From Nitrosopumilus adriaticus (GTDB lineage: Archaea; Thermoproteota; Nitrososphaeria; Nitrososphaerales; Nitrosopumilaceae), in the NCBI RefSeq assembly GCF_000956175.1, contig NZ_CP011070.1, positions 62,001 to 126,000 on the forward strand: a stretch of 64,000 nucleotides of DNA. The letters run 5' to 3'. Under the pieces are notes generated by a model. The model saw only the letters and a list, made by a program, of their open reading frames with translations. It was not told the DNA's origin and searched no databases. Made by a program: the position numbers and the translations under genes. Below are positions 42,851 to 51,557 of this stretch, one piece after another; the first letter of the stretch is position 1, and every line of letters starts with the position of its first letter.

Positions 42851-44314
42851 TTGAAAAAACTAATTACTATTTTATTAATTGGATTTTTGGCTATTGGCCT
42901 CATTTCACTTTCTTCGATATCTGATCAGTTTGCAGATGCAGGTTCAAGAAAAAAAATTCATTTCACTCAAACTATTACATCTTCTCAAGATCCTGGACAA
43001 GGACATGAGAATCATCAATTAGCACTAATTCTTTCTCCAAATGAGGGAACCTTGTATGATGGTTCAATGACATTTACCTCAAGTTCACCTGTTCAGATAG
43101 TTGTTTTACATGAAATTAATCCTCAAGATTCCAAAGGACAGCCAACTTGGACTGTTGATGGAAAAACAGTTTATGGATTATCCCTAATTGATTCACAGGA
43201 AAAATCTGGATCTTTTGAGTTTACAGGAGCTGCACTTGCATTACATTCTCCTACCTCAAAAGAATTTACTTCTACTGTAAGTGTCGATGGTTGGATAAGA
43301 GGGCAACCTACCGAAGTTATTATGCAAAAAATTGAATTAGAAAAAGAAGAACCGACATCATTACTTTCAAGAACTAATGTACCTGCAACTATTCCAATGC
43401 ATAAAGGAATCTACAACGGAAATCAAGTTTTATACATCATTACTGATGGCAGTGATAAAGAATATGCAAAAAAAATATCTGAAAAGCAAGAATGGAATGT
43501 AGAAGTAGCACCCGGAATAGGAAATGTTCCAAAAGATGCACTACAAAAAATTTTCGTTTTTAAAAATGGAGTCAAAGCTGATGGAATTTATGGATTCCAG
43601 AACGAAGTATTTTCTAGTACTCCTTCACAAGAATCTGATTATAGTGCATTAAATTCTGTAATTGAAGTGACATGGAAAAAGGGCCAAAAAGAAATAGTTT
43701 TTGAATCTGCCACTGATATTATTGCTGCTCAAGAAAAAGGTAGAATAGAATTCAATGAAACCGGAATTGTACTAAATACTCCTCAAATTACTTGGCCTGA
43801 TGGACAGATGAAGATACGTTCTGACAAAGAAATCACTGATGATATGCCATATGGTGGGGGACAAATAATAGAAATTAATGAAGAAGAATTGACTGTAACT
43901 TTTGTTGCTCATAGAGGTTGGGGACCTGATGGAAGAACAATTTACTATATTGTAACTGATGCTACTCCATCAGGACCTGCAGAGACGATGGGTGTTGTTT
44001 CGTCTCCAAGTTCTGCAAATCTAATTGCACATTCTGGAGCAGTAGATCTTTTCCAATTTAAAAACGGAATTAAAGGATCTGGTCCATTAGGATTCCAAGC
44101 AGGAATTGCAGGTGCATCACTTGATGACGAAAATTATAGCCCAATGTGGCGAATTTATCTAGTTGAATGGAATAATTCAGAACAAGCAAAAATTTTGGAG
44201 ACAAAATCAGATATTGATTCATTTCGTGCAGATGGTTTGCTTTCAGTTAGTATTGCTAGACCACTAAACAGTGATCATATAGTGAATTGCCCATTCATAG
44301 ATCCTTTTCAATAA
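42851..44314 (+). CDS. secreted protein with duplicated beta domain
   Basis: A 487-aa exported protein: TTG start, signal peptide LITILLIGFLAIGLISLSS and mature part from about QFADAGS. After an N-terminal beta domain (about 35-165) two related domains follow. Each has a strand with yIITDg/yIVTDA, a long insert, then IFVFKNGVKADGIYGFQNEVF or LFQFKNGIKGSGPLGFQAGIAG, and then an EVTWKKG or LVEWNNS strand and an AKILETKSDI-type end. The FKNG-x-GxxGFQ repeat is the clear internal duplication. No anchor at the C terminus, which ends with an NCPFIDPF motif. Function unknown. Confidence 0.8.
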   Translation: MKKLITILLIGFLAIGLISLSSISDQFADAGSRKKIHFTQTITSSQDPGQGHENHQLALILSPNEGTLYDGSMTFTSSSPVQIVVLHEINPQDSKGQPTWTVDGKTVYGLSLIDSQEKSGSFEFTGAALALHSPTSKEFTSTVSVDGWIRGQPTEVIMQKIELEKEEPTSLLSRTNVPATIPMHKGIYNGNQVLYIITDGSDKEYAKKISEKQEWNVEVAPGIGNVPKDALQKIFVFKNGVKADGIYGFQNEVFSSTPSQESDYSALNSVIEVTWKKGQKEIVFESATDIIAAQEKGRIEFNETGIVLNTPQITWPDGQMKIRSDKEITDDMPYGGGQIIEINEEELTVTFVAHRGWGPDGRTIYYIVTDATPSGPAETMGVVSSPSSANLIAHSGAVDLFQFKNGIKGSGPLGFQAGIAGASLDDENYSPMWRIYLVEWNNSEQAKILETKSDIDSFRADGLLSVSIARPLNSDHIVNCPFIDPFQ

Positions 44315-44360
44315 CTACCCGCTAAACGGATAAATTACTTGGCAGAAAAATTATTCTAAA

Positions 44361-45155
44361 TTGACAGGTAAGCTCTACATTGTTGGTGTTGGCCCAGGAC
44401 ATCACGATCACATGACATTTCGAGCCAAAGAAGTAATTGAAGAAAGTGATACTATTGTTGGCTATGAAACATATGTGAATTTAGTTCAGGATCTGATTGA
44501 AGGTAAAACAGTATATCGTTATGCAATGACACAAGAAGTTGAAAGAGCTCATCAATGCATTGATCTTGCAAAATCTGGAAAAATTGTTTCACTTGTATCA
44601 AGTGGAGATCCTGGCATTTATGGGATGGCTGGATTAATTTATGAAACACTTGCTGAATCAAACTGGAATCCTAAAGATGGTCTACAAGTAGAGATTGTAC
44701 CTGGTGTATCTGCACTAAATTCATGCGCTTCAATAATTGGCTCACCTCTTATGACAGATTTTGCAGTAGTTAGTATGAGTGATTTGCTAGTTCCATGGGA
44801 AATAATTGAAAAAAGAGTTGAAGCTGCAGCTCAAGGTGATTTTGTAATTGTTATTTACAATCCCGCAAGCAAGAAAAGAATTCATCAATTACAAGATACA
44901 AGAAAAGTTCTTTTAAAATATAGAAAACCTACAACCCCTGTTGCAATAATTAAAGGAGCATTCAGAGAGTCTGAAGCTATAGAAATGACTGATTTGGAAA
45001 ATCTACCAAATCATTCTGACAAATTAGGAATGATCAGTACTGTGATCATTGGTAATTCATCAACATATACTTACAAAGATTTGATGATTAATCCAAGAGG
45101 ATACAAATCAAAATATAATTTAGAAGAGCAAACTAATCCTGATCTTAAAGTCTAA
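44361..45155 (+). CDS. cobJ: precorrin-3B C17-methyltransferase (CobJ/CbiH)
   Basis: Ring-contraction methyltransferase of cobalamin synthesis, 264 aa, TTG start. SAM-dependent tetrapyrrole methylase fold: LYIVGVGPGHHDHMTFRA at the N-terminus, YETYVNLVQ, LVSSGDPGIYGMAGL near 80 and VEIVPGVSALNSCASIIGSPLMTDFA in parts near 110-135, which are the CobJ-specific substrate loops. No other cobalamin genes are adjacent, but BluB for the lower ligand lies at 55323. Converges on tyrS with a 4-bp overlap. Confidence 0.95.
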   Translation: MTGKLYIVGVGPGHHDHMTFRAKEVIEESDTIVGYETYVNLVQDLIEGKTVYRYAMTQEVERAHQCIDLAKSGKIVSLVSSGDPGIYGMAGLIYETLAESNWNPKDGLQVEIVPGVSALNSCASIIGSPLMTDFAVVSMSDLLVPWEIIEKRVEAAAQGDFVIVIYNPASKKRIHQLQDTRKVLLKYRKPTTPVAIIKGAFRESEAIEMTDLENLPNHSDKLGMISTVIIGNSSTYTYKDLMINPRGYKSKYNLEEQTNPDLKV

Positions 45156-46240
45156 TAGCTTTTCTTTATTGCCTCATTAACTTCTTCACTTAGATTTAGC
45201 TTTTCTCTTATTGGAGAAATCACTTTAACCAAATAATTCCCAACAGTTTGTTTCAAATCTCCTGGATGTAATTTCTTTTGCTCAAAATCTGATTGCAGTT
45301 GTTCATACTCAAAATATGATACATTTCCACCAAATTTTTCTGGCCTTTCAACTTTCATCTCATCAAAATCATGAAAGATTACAGTTCTAGCAATTTCTAG
45401 CAATGGATTATTTTCAATATTTGCCTCCTCACACCATGCTTTGCTAATTTTTTTCTTTATTTCGTCATCTGTATTATGAATAAAAACACCTGAGTTAGGA
45501 TCAGATTTACTCATTTTACCTAATATTTTTGAATCACTAATATCTGCAGGTTTTAAAAGTCCGGGTAATAGTTTGTGATGAACTGCGACAGGAACCTTCC
45601 ATTTCATTTTGGGAAAAATTTCTCTAACTAACATGTGGATTTTTCTCTGATCCATTCCAGCGTGTGCGATATCAACATCCAATGAATGAATATCTACTGC
45701 TTGCATTGCAGGATAGAGTAATTTAGCCAAGTCTATTTTCTTATCATCCTCAGAGCGACCCATTATTGTAAGAGTTCTCATAGTTCTTGCAATTGACATA
45801 TGTTTTGTAAATTTTACAAGTTCAGACCAATATTCAGCTTTTTCCTCATACAATTTTGATCCTAAGATGATTTGTGCATCGGGACAAACTAACTTGAATG
45901 CATCTTGATAATATTTTGAGACTTTGGATATTGTTTCCCAATCCCCCCCTAGCTTATCATTAATTAGCGTGTGCCAATCTGCAAGAAATATTGTACAGTT
46001 TACTCCAGCTTTCACAAAATCATTAATTTTGAAACCTGTACTGATTAAACTTCCAAGATGTAAAAATCCAGAAATTTCTAAACCAATGTAATGTTTTGGT
46101 GATGAATTTGATTTGAATAACTCAATTAACTCATCATGAGTGACAACCTCTTCAGTTGGTGGTCTTTCTATCAGATCTACTTTTTCTGTAATATCCAAAT
46201 CAAAACAAGTTTTATGATCTAAACGTATAAAGTTATTCAA
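45152..46240 (-). CDS. tyrS: tyrosyl-tRNA synthetase
   Basis: Class I aminoacyl-tRNA synthetase, 362 aa, archaeal/eukaryotic type. The HIGH equivalent is GFLHLGS near residue 58 and KMSKS appears as LGKMSKSDPNSG near 240. The HAGMDQRKIHMLVREIFP motif and the LLADWHT-like FLADWHTLIND strand fix it as TyrRS rather than TrpRS. Single gene on the minus strand between cobJ and a small unknown. Confidence 0.95.
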   Translation of the reverse strand: MNNFIRLDHKTCFDLDITEKVDLIERPPTEEVVTHDELIELFKSNSSPKHYIGLEISGFLHLGSLISTGFKINDFVKAGVNCTIFLADWHTLINDKLGGDWETISKVSKYYQDAFKLVCPDAQIILGSKLYEEKAEYWSELVKFTKHMSIARTMRTLTIMGRSEDDKKIDLAKLLYPAMQAVDIHSLDVDIAHAGMDQRKIHMLVREIFPKMKWKVPVAVHHKLLPGLLKPADISDSKILGKMSKSDPNSGVFIHNTDDEIKKKISKAWCEEANIENNPLLEIARTVIFHDFDEMKVERPEKFGGNVSYFEYEQLQSDFEQKKLHPGDLKQTVGNYLVKVISPIREKLNLSEEVNEAIKKSY

Positions 46241-46292
46241 AAAATTTACATGATTTTAGAAACTATGAATATAGGATATCTTTGTCTTATGT

Positions 46293-46502
46293 ATGACTCT
46301 TGAAGATGGATTGAATTTAATTGAAAATTACAAAAAAGCACTTCAAAAATTTCTAGATACATTACCTGAGCAATCAGTACAATTAGGCTCAGAAATGGTA
46401 AAAACTCTTACAATGAATTCTAAAAATGAAATTGCAAACTTAGATGCAATTGAAAAAGCACTCAAAAAACCTGCAAAATATGAATCTGGTTTATCAGAAT
46501 AA
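46293..46502 (+). CDS. small helical protein
   Basis: A 69-aa protein of two probable long helices (LEDGLNLIENYKKALQKFLD and SVQLGSEMVKTLTMNSKNEI), acidic and Lys-rich without Cys or hydrophobic membrane segments. No family recognised. It diverges from tyrS across 52 bp and its stop is 11 bp from the stop of the convergent zinc-finger gene. Confidence 0.6.
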   Translation: MTLEDGLNLIENYKKALQKFLDTLPEQSVQLGSEMVKTLTMNSKNEIANLDAIEKALKKPAKYESGLSE

Positions 46503-46513
46503 TTTTCTAAATC

Positions 46514-46717
46514 CTACTTACAATTCTTTTTGTGTTTTCTCAATTCATCTTGAGTATCAAATTCAGTTCCACATACTCGACATTTTTCTTTTTTCTTATT
46601 GTGTGCTTTTTCTTGATGTTTCTTTAATCTTTCAGAATCAGAAAGAACTGTTCCACATTTTTTACATTTTAAATCATTACTACTAGAACCAAATAACCCC
46701 ATACTGAAAATGCTCAT
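46514..46717 (-). CDS. two-finger C2H2-type zinc finger protein
   Basis: A 67-aa protein with two adjacent fingers: LKCKKCGTVLSDSERLKKHQEKAH (C-x2-C-x12-H-x4-H spacing) and EKCRVCGTEFDTQDELRKHKKNC, where the last ligand is Cys (C2HC). Finger sequence and the basic linker are as in nucleic-acid-binding C2H2 proteins. A GCATAAAA box lies 20-27 bp upstream of the ATG at 46717, supporting that start; a second ATG at 46702 is possible. Confidence 0.85.
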   Translation of the reverse strand: MSIFSMGLFGSSSNDLKCKKCGTVLSDSERLKKHQEKAHNKKKEKCRVCGTEFDTQDELRKHKKNCK

Positions 46718-46759
46718 TCATACTAGAAATAGTTTTTATGCAAAATAATCTTAAACTAG

Positions 46760-47350
46760 CTATTCTATACCTGTTTCATCTAGACTTTTTCGGGGTTTTA
46801 TGCTAAGATAAAATGCATGAGTGCTGATAATAAATGCGGCAAGAAATACCTTGGTTGCAAAAACCAAATTCCATGGTCTATCAGGATCTGGATATGCTAC
46901 TGATAATCTATCTATATCTGGAACCATTCCATCTATAACTCCTGCAGTAATTTGTGCATTTAATACTGTAAAATTGTATATCACTTCATAAAGTGTAATG
47001 ATTGAAAATCCTAGTAACATTAACTGAAGTAATGCCATCTTTGTTCCAACAATTTTATTTCCTGCAGTTCTTCTCCATCCAATCCTTGAAACACTATACC
47101 ATCCAATTATTGTAGAAAAAAATATCCATGTAGATACTCTTGCAAAATTTTCAAATGGAATTGTAGTGTTGTGAATTGCTTCTCCCATCACATATGTTCC
47201 ATTTTCAATCCATTCAATCATTGTAACATAGACTCCAAATACTAGAGTTGATAACATAATGGCTCCACAAATATAGAAAATGTACAAATAGACTTTGTAG
47301 CCTGAATCTGTTTTTTCAAGATGACGTGGTTTCATAATGCCGTTTGCCAA
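46760..47350 (-). CDS. four-helix membrane protein
   Basis: A 196-aa integral membrane protein. Helices at about 20-45 (VYLYIFYICGAIMLSTLVFGVYV in parts), 70-90 (VSTWIFFSTIIGWYSVS), 105-125 (MALLQLMLLGFSIITLYEVIY) and 165-185 (LVFATKVFLAAFIISTHAFYLSI). Between helices one and two is an outside loop with EWIENGTYVMGEAIHN and an aromatic/Asp-rich loop precedes helix four. No redox or transport motif is recognised, so the function remains open; it stands alone. Confidence 0.75.
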   Translation of the reverse strand: MANGIMKPRHLEKTDSGYKVYLYIFYICGAIMLSTLVFGVYVTMIEWIENGTYVMGEAIHNTTIPFENFARVSTWIFFSTIIGWYSVSRIGWRRTAGNKIVGTKMALLQLMLLGFSIITLYEVIYNFTVLNAQITAGVIDGMVPDIDRLSVAYPDPDRPWNLVFATKVFLAAFIISTHAFYLSIKPRKSLDETGIE

Positions 47351-47418
47351 TTTTTGAAATATAAAAATTCATGTTTCATCGATGAGATTTATAGACTAGT
47401 TATAAACAGCAAATACTG

Positions 47419-48501
47419 TTGAAGATTGCAATTAATATCCCAATTGTAGGTAAAGAAGAGATATCTGCAGTCACCAATGTTCTCAAAAATGGTGTTTTAA
47501 CATCATCTGCTAGTCAAGGTGGGAAACACGTTCAAGACTTTGAAAAAGTCGCTGCTTCTTTTGTAAAATCTAAATACGCAATTGCTGTAAATTCGGGTAC
47601 TGCTGCTCTGCAAGCTGCACTACACGCATTAGATATCAAAAAAGGAGATGAAGTCTTAGTTCCATCGTTTACATTTGTTGCAACTGCAAATGCTGTTGTC
47701 TCAACTGGAGCTAAACCAATTTTTGTTGATATTCTAAAAGAAAATTATACAATTGATCCTACTGATTTAGAAAAAAAAATTAATAAAAAAACTCGTGCCA
47801 TTATACCTGTTCATCTATATGGAAATGTAGCACATATAGAAAGACTTTCTGAAATCTCAAAAAAATATAATATTCCAATAATTGAAGATTCTGCACAATC
47901 ACTAGGTTCAACTTACAAAGGTAAACACACGGGAACTTTCTTTGATATGGGTTGTTATAGTATGTATCCTGCAAAAGTAATGACTGCTGGTGAAGGTGGT
48001 TTTATTGTAACTAATAATAAAAAACTTCGGGATAAATTATTGATGATTAGGAATCATGGAATGGTTCATGGATATGACACTAAGATTTTTGGCCTAAACT
48101 TACGATTACCTGAAATAAATGCTGCAATTGCAACTGTTCAAATGAAAAAACTTTCAAACTTTTTAAAATCGAGAAAGAAAAATGCACTACTACTATCAAA
48201 ACTCTTATCTGATCTTAATGTTACACTTCCAACACAACGAAAGAATGAAAATGTGAATTGGTATCTCTATACAATTGCAACAAAAAATCGTGATCAAGTT
48301 TTAAAAAAACTCAATGAAAATGGAATTGGAGCTGCGTCCTATTATCCTATTCCAGTTCACAAAACACCATTTTACAAATTAAAAACAAAACTTCTTATTA
48401 CTGACTGGGCAGCTTCTCATGTAATTTCTTTACCAATTCATCCGGGTGTAACCAAAACAAACATTGAATTTATTGCAAAAACCCTGCATGAAATACTATG
48501 A
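47419..48501 (+). CDS. DegT/DnrJ/EryC1 family aminotransferase
   Basis: A 360-aa PLP enzyme of the sugar aminotransferase family, TTG start. IPIVGKEEISAVTNVLKNG opening, AVNSGTAALQAALHAL, DEVLVPSFTFVATANAV, IIEDSAQSLGSTYKGK near 155 and the SMYPAKVMTAGEGGFIVT Schiff-base lysine region near 180 are all diagnostic. Such enzymes aminate keto-sugars for surface polysaccharides and glycoproteins. Its stop overlaps the start of the MtrA-like gene by four bases, so the two are translationally coupled. Confidence 0.93.
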   Translation: MKIAINIPIVGKEEISAVTNVLKNGVLTSSASQGGKHVQDFEKVAASFVKSKYAIAVNSGTAALQAALHALDIKKGDEVLVPSFTFVATANAVVSTGAKPIFVDILKENYTIDPTDLEKKINKKTRAIIPVHLYGNVAHIERLSEISKKYNIPIIEDSAQSLGSTYKGKHTGTFFDMGCYSMYPAKVMTAGEGGFIVTNNKKLRDKLLMIRNHGMVHGYDTKIFGLNLRLPEINAAIATVQMKKLSNFLKSRKKNALLLSKLLSDLNVTLPTQRKNENVNWYLYTIATKNRDQVLKKLNENGIGAASYYPIPVHKTPFYKLKTKLLITDWAASHVISLPIHPGVTKTNIEFIAKTLHEIL

Positions 48502-48974
48502 ATATAATAGCGGAGGCTATAGGAGAACTATGTAAAGTTGTTTTACCCATACCTGAAGAGTACTTTAAAGGAAATCCCAAATCATCCGTAGCAATTTGTA
48601 CTCTTTCAAGCATGGATTTACTCAAAAAATTCTCCAATTCTGATATTCTAAAAGATATTTCTATAGTTGGCAGACTATTATCTGAAAATAAAGGAATTGA
48701 TTCTATTGTTGAATATGTAAATAATTACCAAAAAATTAACATCATTGTAGTTTGTGGAAAAGAAGTTTGGGGACATAAAGCTGGTCACTCTTTATTTGAA
48801 TTACACAAAAATGGGGTTGATAAAAATTATAGAATTATAAATTCATCCAGTCCAGATCCTTATCTTACAGTTTCTAAATTAAAGATCAAACATTTTCAAA
48901 ATAATGTACATCTTGTAAATTTGATTAATGAAACTAATTATGAAAAGATCTTATCTAAAATTAAATTTCCTTAA
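48498..48974 (+). CDS. MtrA-like (methyltransferase subunit A family) soluble protein
   Basis: A 158-aa protein resembling the cytoplasmic domain of MtrA, the corrinoid subunit of methanogen tetrahydromethanopterin:CoM methyltransferase. Seen: VVLPIPEEYFKG, SSVAICTLSS, a GRLLSENKGIDSIVEYVNN segment and IIVVCGKEVWGHKAGHSLFELHKNGVD, where the GHKAG His matches the region of the cobalt-ligating His of MtrA. The C-terminal membrane anchor of MtrA is missing. No other mtr genes are present and ammonia oxidisers do not make methane, so the role must differ. Coupled to the DegT aminotransferase. Confidence 0.75.
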   Translation: MNIIAEAIGELCKVVLPIPEEYFKGNPKSSVAICTLSSMDLLKKFSNSDILKDISIVGRLLSENKGIDSIVEYVNNYQKINIIVVCGKEVWGHKAGHSLFELHKNGVDKNYRIINSSSPDPYLTVSKLKIKHFQNNVHLVNLINETNYEKILSKIKFP

Positions 48975-49318
48975 TACCCATTTCGCTGTCTTTCTCTATT
49001 GATTTCATTTTTCTTTTTGTATTCATCTACAATATCATCAGGTGTAAGATTAAGCTCAAGTGATGCTTGAACAACGAAATGCCAAATATCAATTAATTCT
49101 TCTCTTGCTTCTGCCTCATTAAATTTAGTTGGTGTTTTCCACCATTTCCAATTTGTAGTTCTTTGTAATTCAACTGCTTCATGCATAATTGCAGTACACA
49201 ATGCAGAAACTCGTCCCTCTGAATCTTTTGGATATCTATCTAAATTCATCATTTCAGATAGACCTTTTTGAAGTTTGAATATTGTATCTAGTCTATCTTC
49301 AGACATTTCTTGTGTCAA
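48971..49318 (-). CDS. all-alpha NTP pyrophosphatase (dUTPase/MazG superfamily)
   Basis: A 115-aa protein with the metal-binding pattern of all-alpha NTP pyrophosphatases: HEAVELQRTTNWKWWK (ExxE type) and EAREELIDIWHFVVQASLELNL (ExxD type). The NWKWWK segment is that of the dUTPase-like PF08761 group, so dUTP or dCTP hydrolysis is likely, as housecleaning before replication. Overlaps the MtrA-like gene's stop by 4 bp in convergent orientation. Confidence 0.88.
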   Translation of the reverse strand: MTQEMSEDRLDTIFKLQKGLSEMMNLDRYPKDSEGRVSALCTAIMHEAVELQRTTNWKWWKTPTKFNEAEAREELIDIWHFVVQASLELNLTPDDIVDEYKKKNEINRERQRNGY

Positions 49319-49357
49319 GGATGAATTAATTTGAGAAATTATTGAACTTAAGTCTTT

Positions 49358-50251
49358 TTAGAAGCGAATCATTTTTTCATAAATTTTAATTCGTTTTGAA
49401 ATATCACCATTTTTGATCCCAAGTAATCCATCCAAACCATATTTTTCAACTGCAAAAGATCCTAATACATTTCCATACACTACTGCTTTTTTTATTTCAG
49501 AAATACTAGTAGATTTTTTGCTTGCAAGATATCCAATCATTGCTCCTGCAAAAGAGTCTCCTGCACCTGTAGGATCTACTACATCCTCTAACGAAAAACC
49601 TGCTGTAGGAAAGATCACATCATCATAAAACATTAGCGAACCATGCTCTCCTTTTTTAATTATCACATATTTTGCTCCCCATTTCATCATTTTTTTAGCA
49701 CATTTTATCAGGTTGAATTCTTTTGTAAGGAGTTTAGCCTCTTCATCATTAATTACAACTGCATCAACAGCTTTAATCATTTTAATTACTGAATCTCTTT
49801 TTGTAGAAATCCAAAAGTCTATCGTATCACACATAGAAAATTTAACATTATCAAATTCTTTGATTAATGACGTATTTTGATCAGGATCATTATTTGCTAG
49901 ATACACAAATTGAGATTTTCTGTAATCATCTGGTACACTTGGTTTAAAATCTGCTAATACATTTAATTCTGTCTTTAAAGTTGCTCTAGTACTTAGTGTA
50001 TCATCATATTTTCCGTCATAGCGAAATGTTTTACCATTTTTAATTGTCAATCCCTGTAAATCCAAATGCTTTGATAATATCTTGTGATGCTCTTTAGGAA
50101 AATCTTTACCAACTACAGCAATTAATCCTGTGTTCACAAAATTGCTTGCTGATATTGCAGCAAAAGTTGCAGCTCCTCCTAAAACATTTTTTAATGTTTT
50201 TTTTGGTGTTCTAATTGTATCAAGTGCTGTAGAACCAAAAACAGTAAGCAT
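49358..50251 (-). CDS. PfkB family sugar/nucleoside kinase
   Basis: A 297-aa ribokinase-fold kinase. The N-terminal VLGGAATFAAISASNF motif and the C-terminal DPTGAGDSFAGAMIGYL signature with the catalytic Asp are both complete. The middle KYVIIKKGEHGSLMFY strand is typical. Lid residues do not tell the substrate; adenosine, 5'-methylthioadenosine-derived sugars or ribose are possible. It follows the NTP pyrophosphatase gene's start by 39 bp, upstream of it in transcription, so the two could form one unit. Confidence 0.9.
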   Translation of the reverse strand: MLTVFGSTALDTIRTPKKTLKNVLGGAATFAAISASNFVNTGLIAVVGKDFPKEHHKILSKHLDLQGLTIKNGKTFRYDGKYDDTLSTRATLKTELNVLADFKPSVPDDYRKSQFVYLANNDPDQNTSLIKEFDNVKFSMCDTIDFWISTKRDSVIKMIKAVDAVVINDEEAKLLTKEFNLIKCAKKMMKWGAKYVIIKKGEHGSLMFYDDVIFPTAGFSLEDVVDPTGAGDSFAGAMIGYLASKKSTSISEIKKAVVYGNVLGSFAVEKYGLDGLLGIKNGDISKRIKIYEKMIRF

Positions 50252-50262
50252 TTACAAAGAAA

Positions 50263-50727
50263 TTAATTTTGATGTATAAATTCTCTTGCCTGCTCTTCTG
50301 TTGGATAATAAACAAATGGAACATCAATAGAAGTAATTATCAAATCATATTTTGTTATACCTGTAATTTTTACTGATCCAGATTCTTCATTATTGGAATC
50401 TGTATGAAAAGTTCCTTTTACAAAACTACTATCTAATGGGTGTAAAGTAAAAGGTTCTAACTTACCTTTTCCAATCAGTTCATCATTTGAAATCACAAAA
50501 AATTCTGTCTCACCTGCAGTCATTAATAATAATGATGGATTCTCAAATTTTAATTCGATATTATAGTTTGAACTATTTTCATTTTCATCTAATAACTCAC
50601 TTTGTGCAACACTGACTCCAATTTGTGATGCAGAAGCATACTGTGAATACCCAAAAATACTCATGGCTAAGACAAAGAGAACTAAAAGACCACCTTTTTT
50701 TGATGATTTCATGACTAATTTCAACAA
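50263..50727 (-). CDS. secreted or N-anchored beta-sandwich protein
   Basis: A 154-aa protein with a signal-like helix (GGLLVLFVLAMSIFGYSQYASA, about 12-33). The body is made of strands (NYNIELKFENPSLLLMTAG, TEFFVISNDELIGKGKLEPF, SSFVKGTFHTD, SGSVKITGITKYDLIITSIDVPFVYYP as fragments), which resembles the LEA14/WHy-type sandwich also suggested for the 56178 gene. Function unknown. Confidence 0.7.
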   Translation of the reverse strand: MLKLVMKSSKKGGLLVLFVLAMSIFGYSQYASASQIGVSVAQSELLDENENSSNYNIELKFENPSLLLMTAGETEFFVISNDELIGKGKLEPFTLHPLDSSFVKGTFHTDSNNEESGSVKITGITKYDLIITSIDVPFVYYPTEEQAREFIHQN

Positions 50728-50791
50728 AATCCCATTTTAACTCAAAAGGGAAAAAATACCGATAAATTGTGTAAAAGTTTTGATCTAATCT

Positions 50792-50808
50792 CTAAGCTCC
50801 TTAGAGCT
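50792..50808. promoter_or_regulatory. overlapping inverted repeats upstream of the 50841 gene
   Basis: CTAAG-CTC-CTTAG (50792-50804) and AGCTC-CTTA-GAGCT (50795-50808) overlap each other 33-49 bp before the TTG start at 50841. They sit just upstream of where the TATA box should be. A regulator-binding site is plausible; a chance dyad cannot be excluded. Confidence 0.35.
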
Positions 50809-50840
50809 AACAGAATAAATCAAAATTAAATGATTATTTT

Positions 50841-51329
50841 TTGTTGGCTAGAATTAAAGTAAAGTTAGGAGAGAACGAAATTGAAGTTGATTCTAGAGAT
50901 TTCTATGTTGATAATCATACACTAGGTGAAATTATTGATAATATTTCAAATCATTTGCCAGAAAATCAAGCAAAAATTGTATACGAAACAGAATCTACCC
51001 CAAAACCATCTGAAACTGAGCAAGTGGCTCAATACGGTTTAGATTATTTAGATAATGCTGAAGCAAACGAGCCAGAATTTGATGAACCAATATCTATCAC
51101 ATCCAATGAAATTAAATCAAAATTAAGAATTCTAGAAACAAGCAGATTTTTTGATTCCCCAAGAACAGTAACTGAAACAGTTCAACAACTTAGAGAATAT
51201 GGCTGGTCTGCAAGCCCATTAGATGTATCAACTGCATTAGCGAAGATGGCATCAAATAAAGAAATAATGAAAAATTCATATCAAAATAGAACTCGCTATT
51301 TTAATGAAGAAGCATTAGTTGCTAACTAG
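50841..51329 (+). CDS. protein with C-terminal winged-helix-like domain
   Basis: A 162-aa protein with TTG start. Residues 1-75 form a small alpha/beta unit (ARIKVKLGENEIEVDSRDFYV, LGEIIDNISNHL), an acidic linker follows, and residues about 90-155 look like a winged helix (ILETSRFFDSPRTVTETVQQL, WSASPLDVSTALAKMA, then NRTRYFNEEA). The SPRTVTETVQQLREYGW-type segment resembles domains in conserved archaeal regulators. Function unknown. It overlaps the convergent Cys-rich gene by 8 bp. Confidence 0.7.
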   Translation: MLARIKVKLGENEIEVDSRDFYVDNHTLGEIIDNISNHLPENQAKIVYETESTPKPSETEQVAQYGLDYLDNAEANEPEFDEPISITSNEIKSKLRILETSRFFDSPRTVTETVQQLREYGWSASPLDVSTALAKMASNKEIMKNSYQNRTRYFNEEALVAN

Positions 51330-51510
51330 AAAAATTACATTTCTCACAATTAGAAAAAGTTTCGCCATCTAAATGATCAAAATGTGTGTTGCATTCATTA
51401 CATGTATGGTGCATATCAAAATATCCATCCTTCTCAATTTCACCTATCTGGTTAGATTCAAGATTTGTACTCTTACACTTTATGCAATGACATCCACATT
51501 CAATTTTCAT
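51322..51510 (-). CDS. small zinc-ribbon-like protein
   Basis: A 62-aa protein, from the ATG at 51510, with four Cys pairs: CGCHC, CIKC (these overlap in ECGCHCIKCKS), HTCNECNTHFDHLDG and SNCEKCNFSS. The spacing suggests two zinc sites. An ATG at 51558 would add 16 residues, but no TATA box fits that start. It diverges from a 51-aa Cys-containing gene at 51558, with the two promoters overlapping. Confidence 0.65.
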   Translation of the reverse strand: MKIECGCHCIKCKSTNLESNQIGEIEKDGYFDMHHTCNECNTHFDHLDGETFSNCEKCNFSS

Positions 51511-51557
51511 GATTTGTATCCGATATTCATGTATAGCTGGAATACCTATACAAATCA

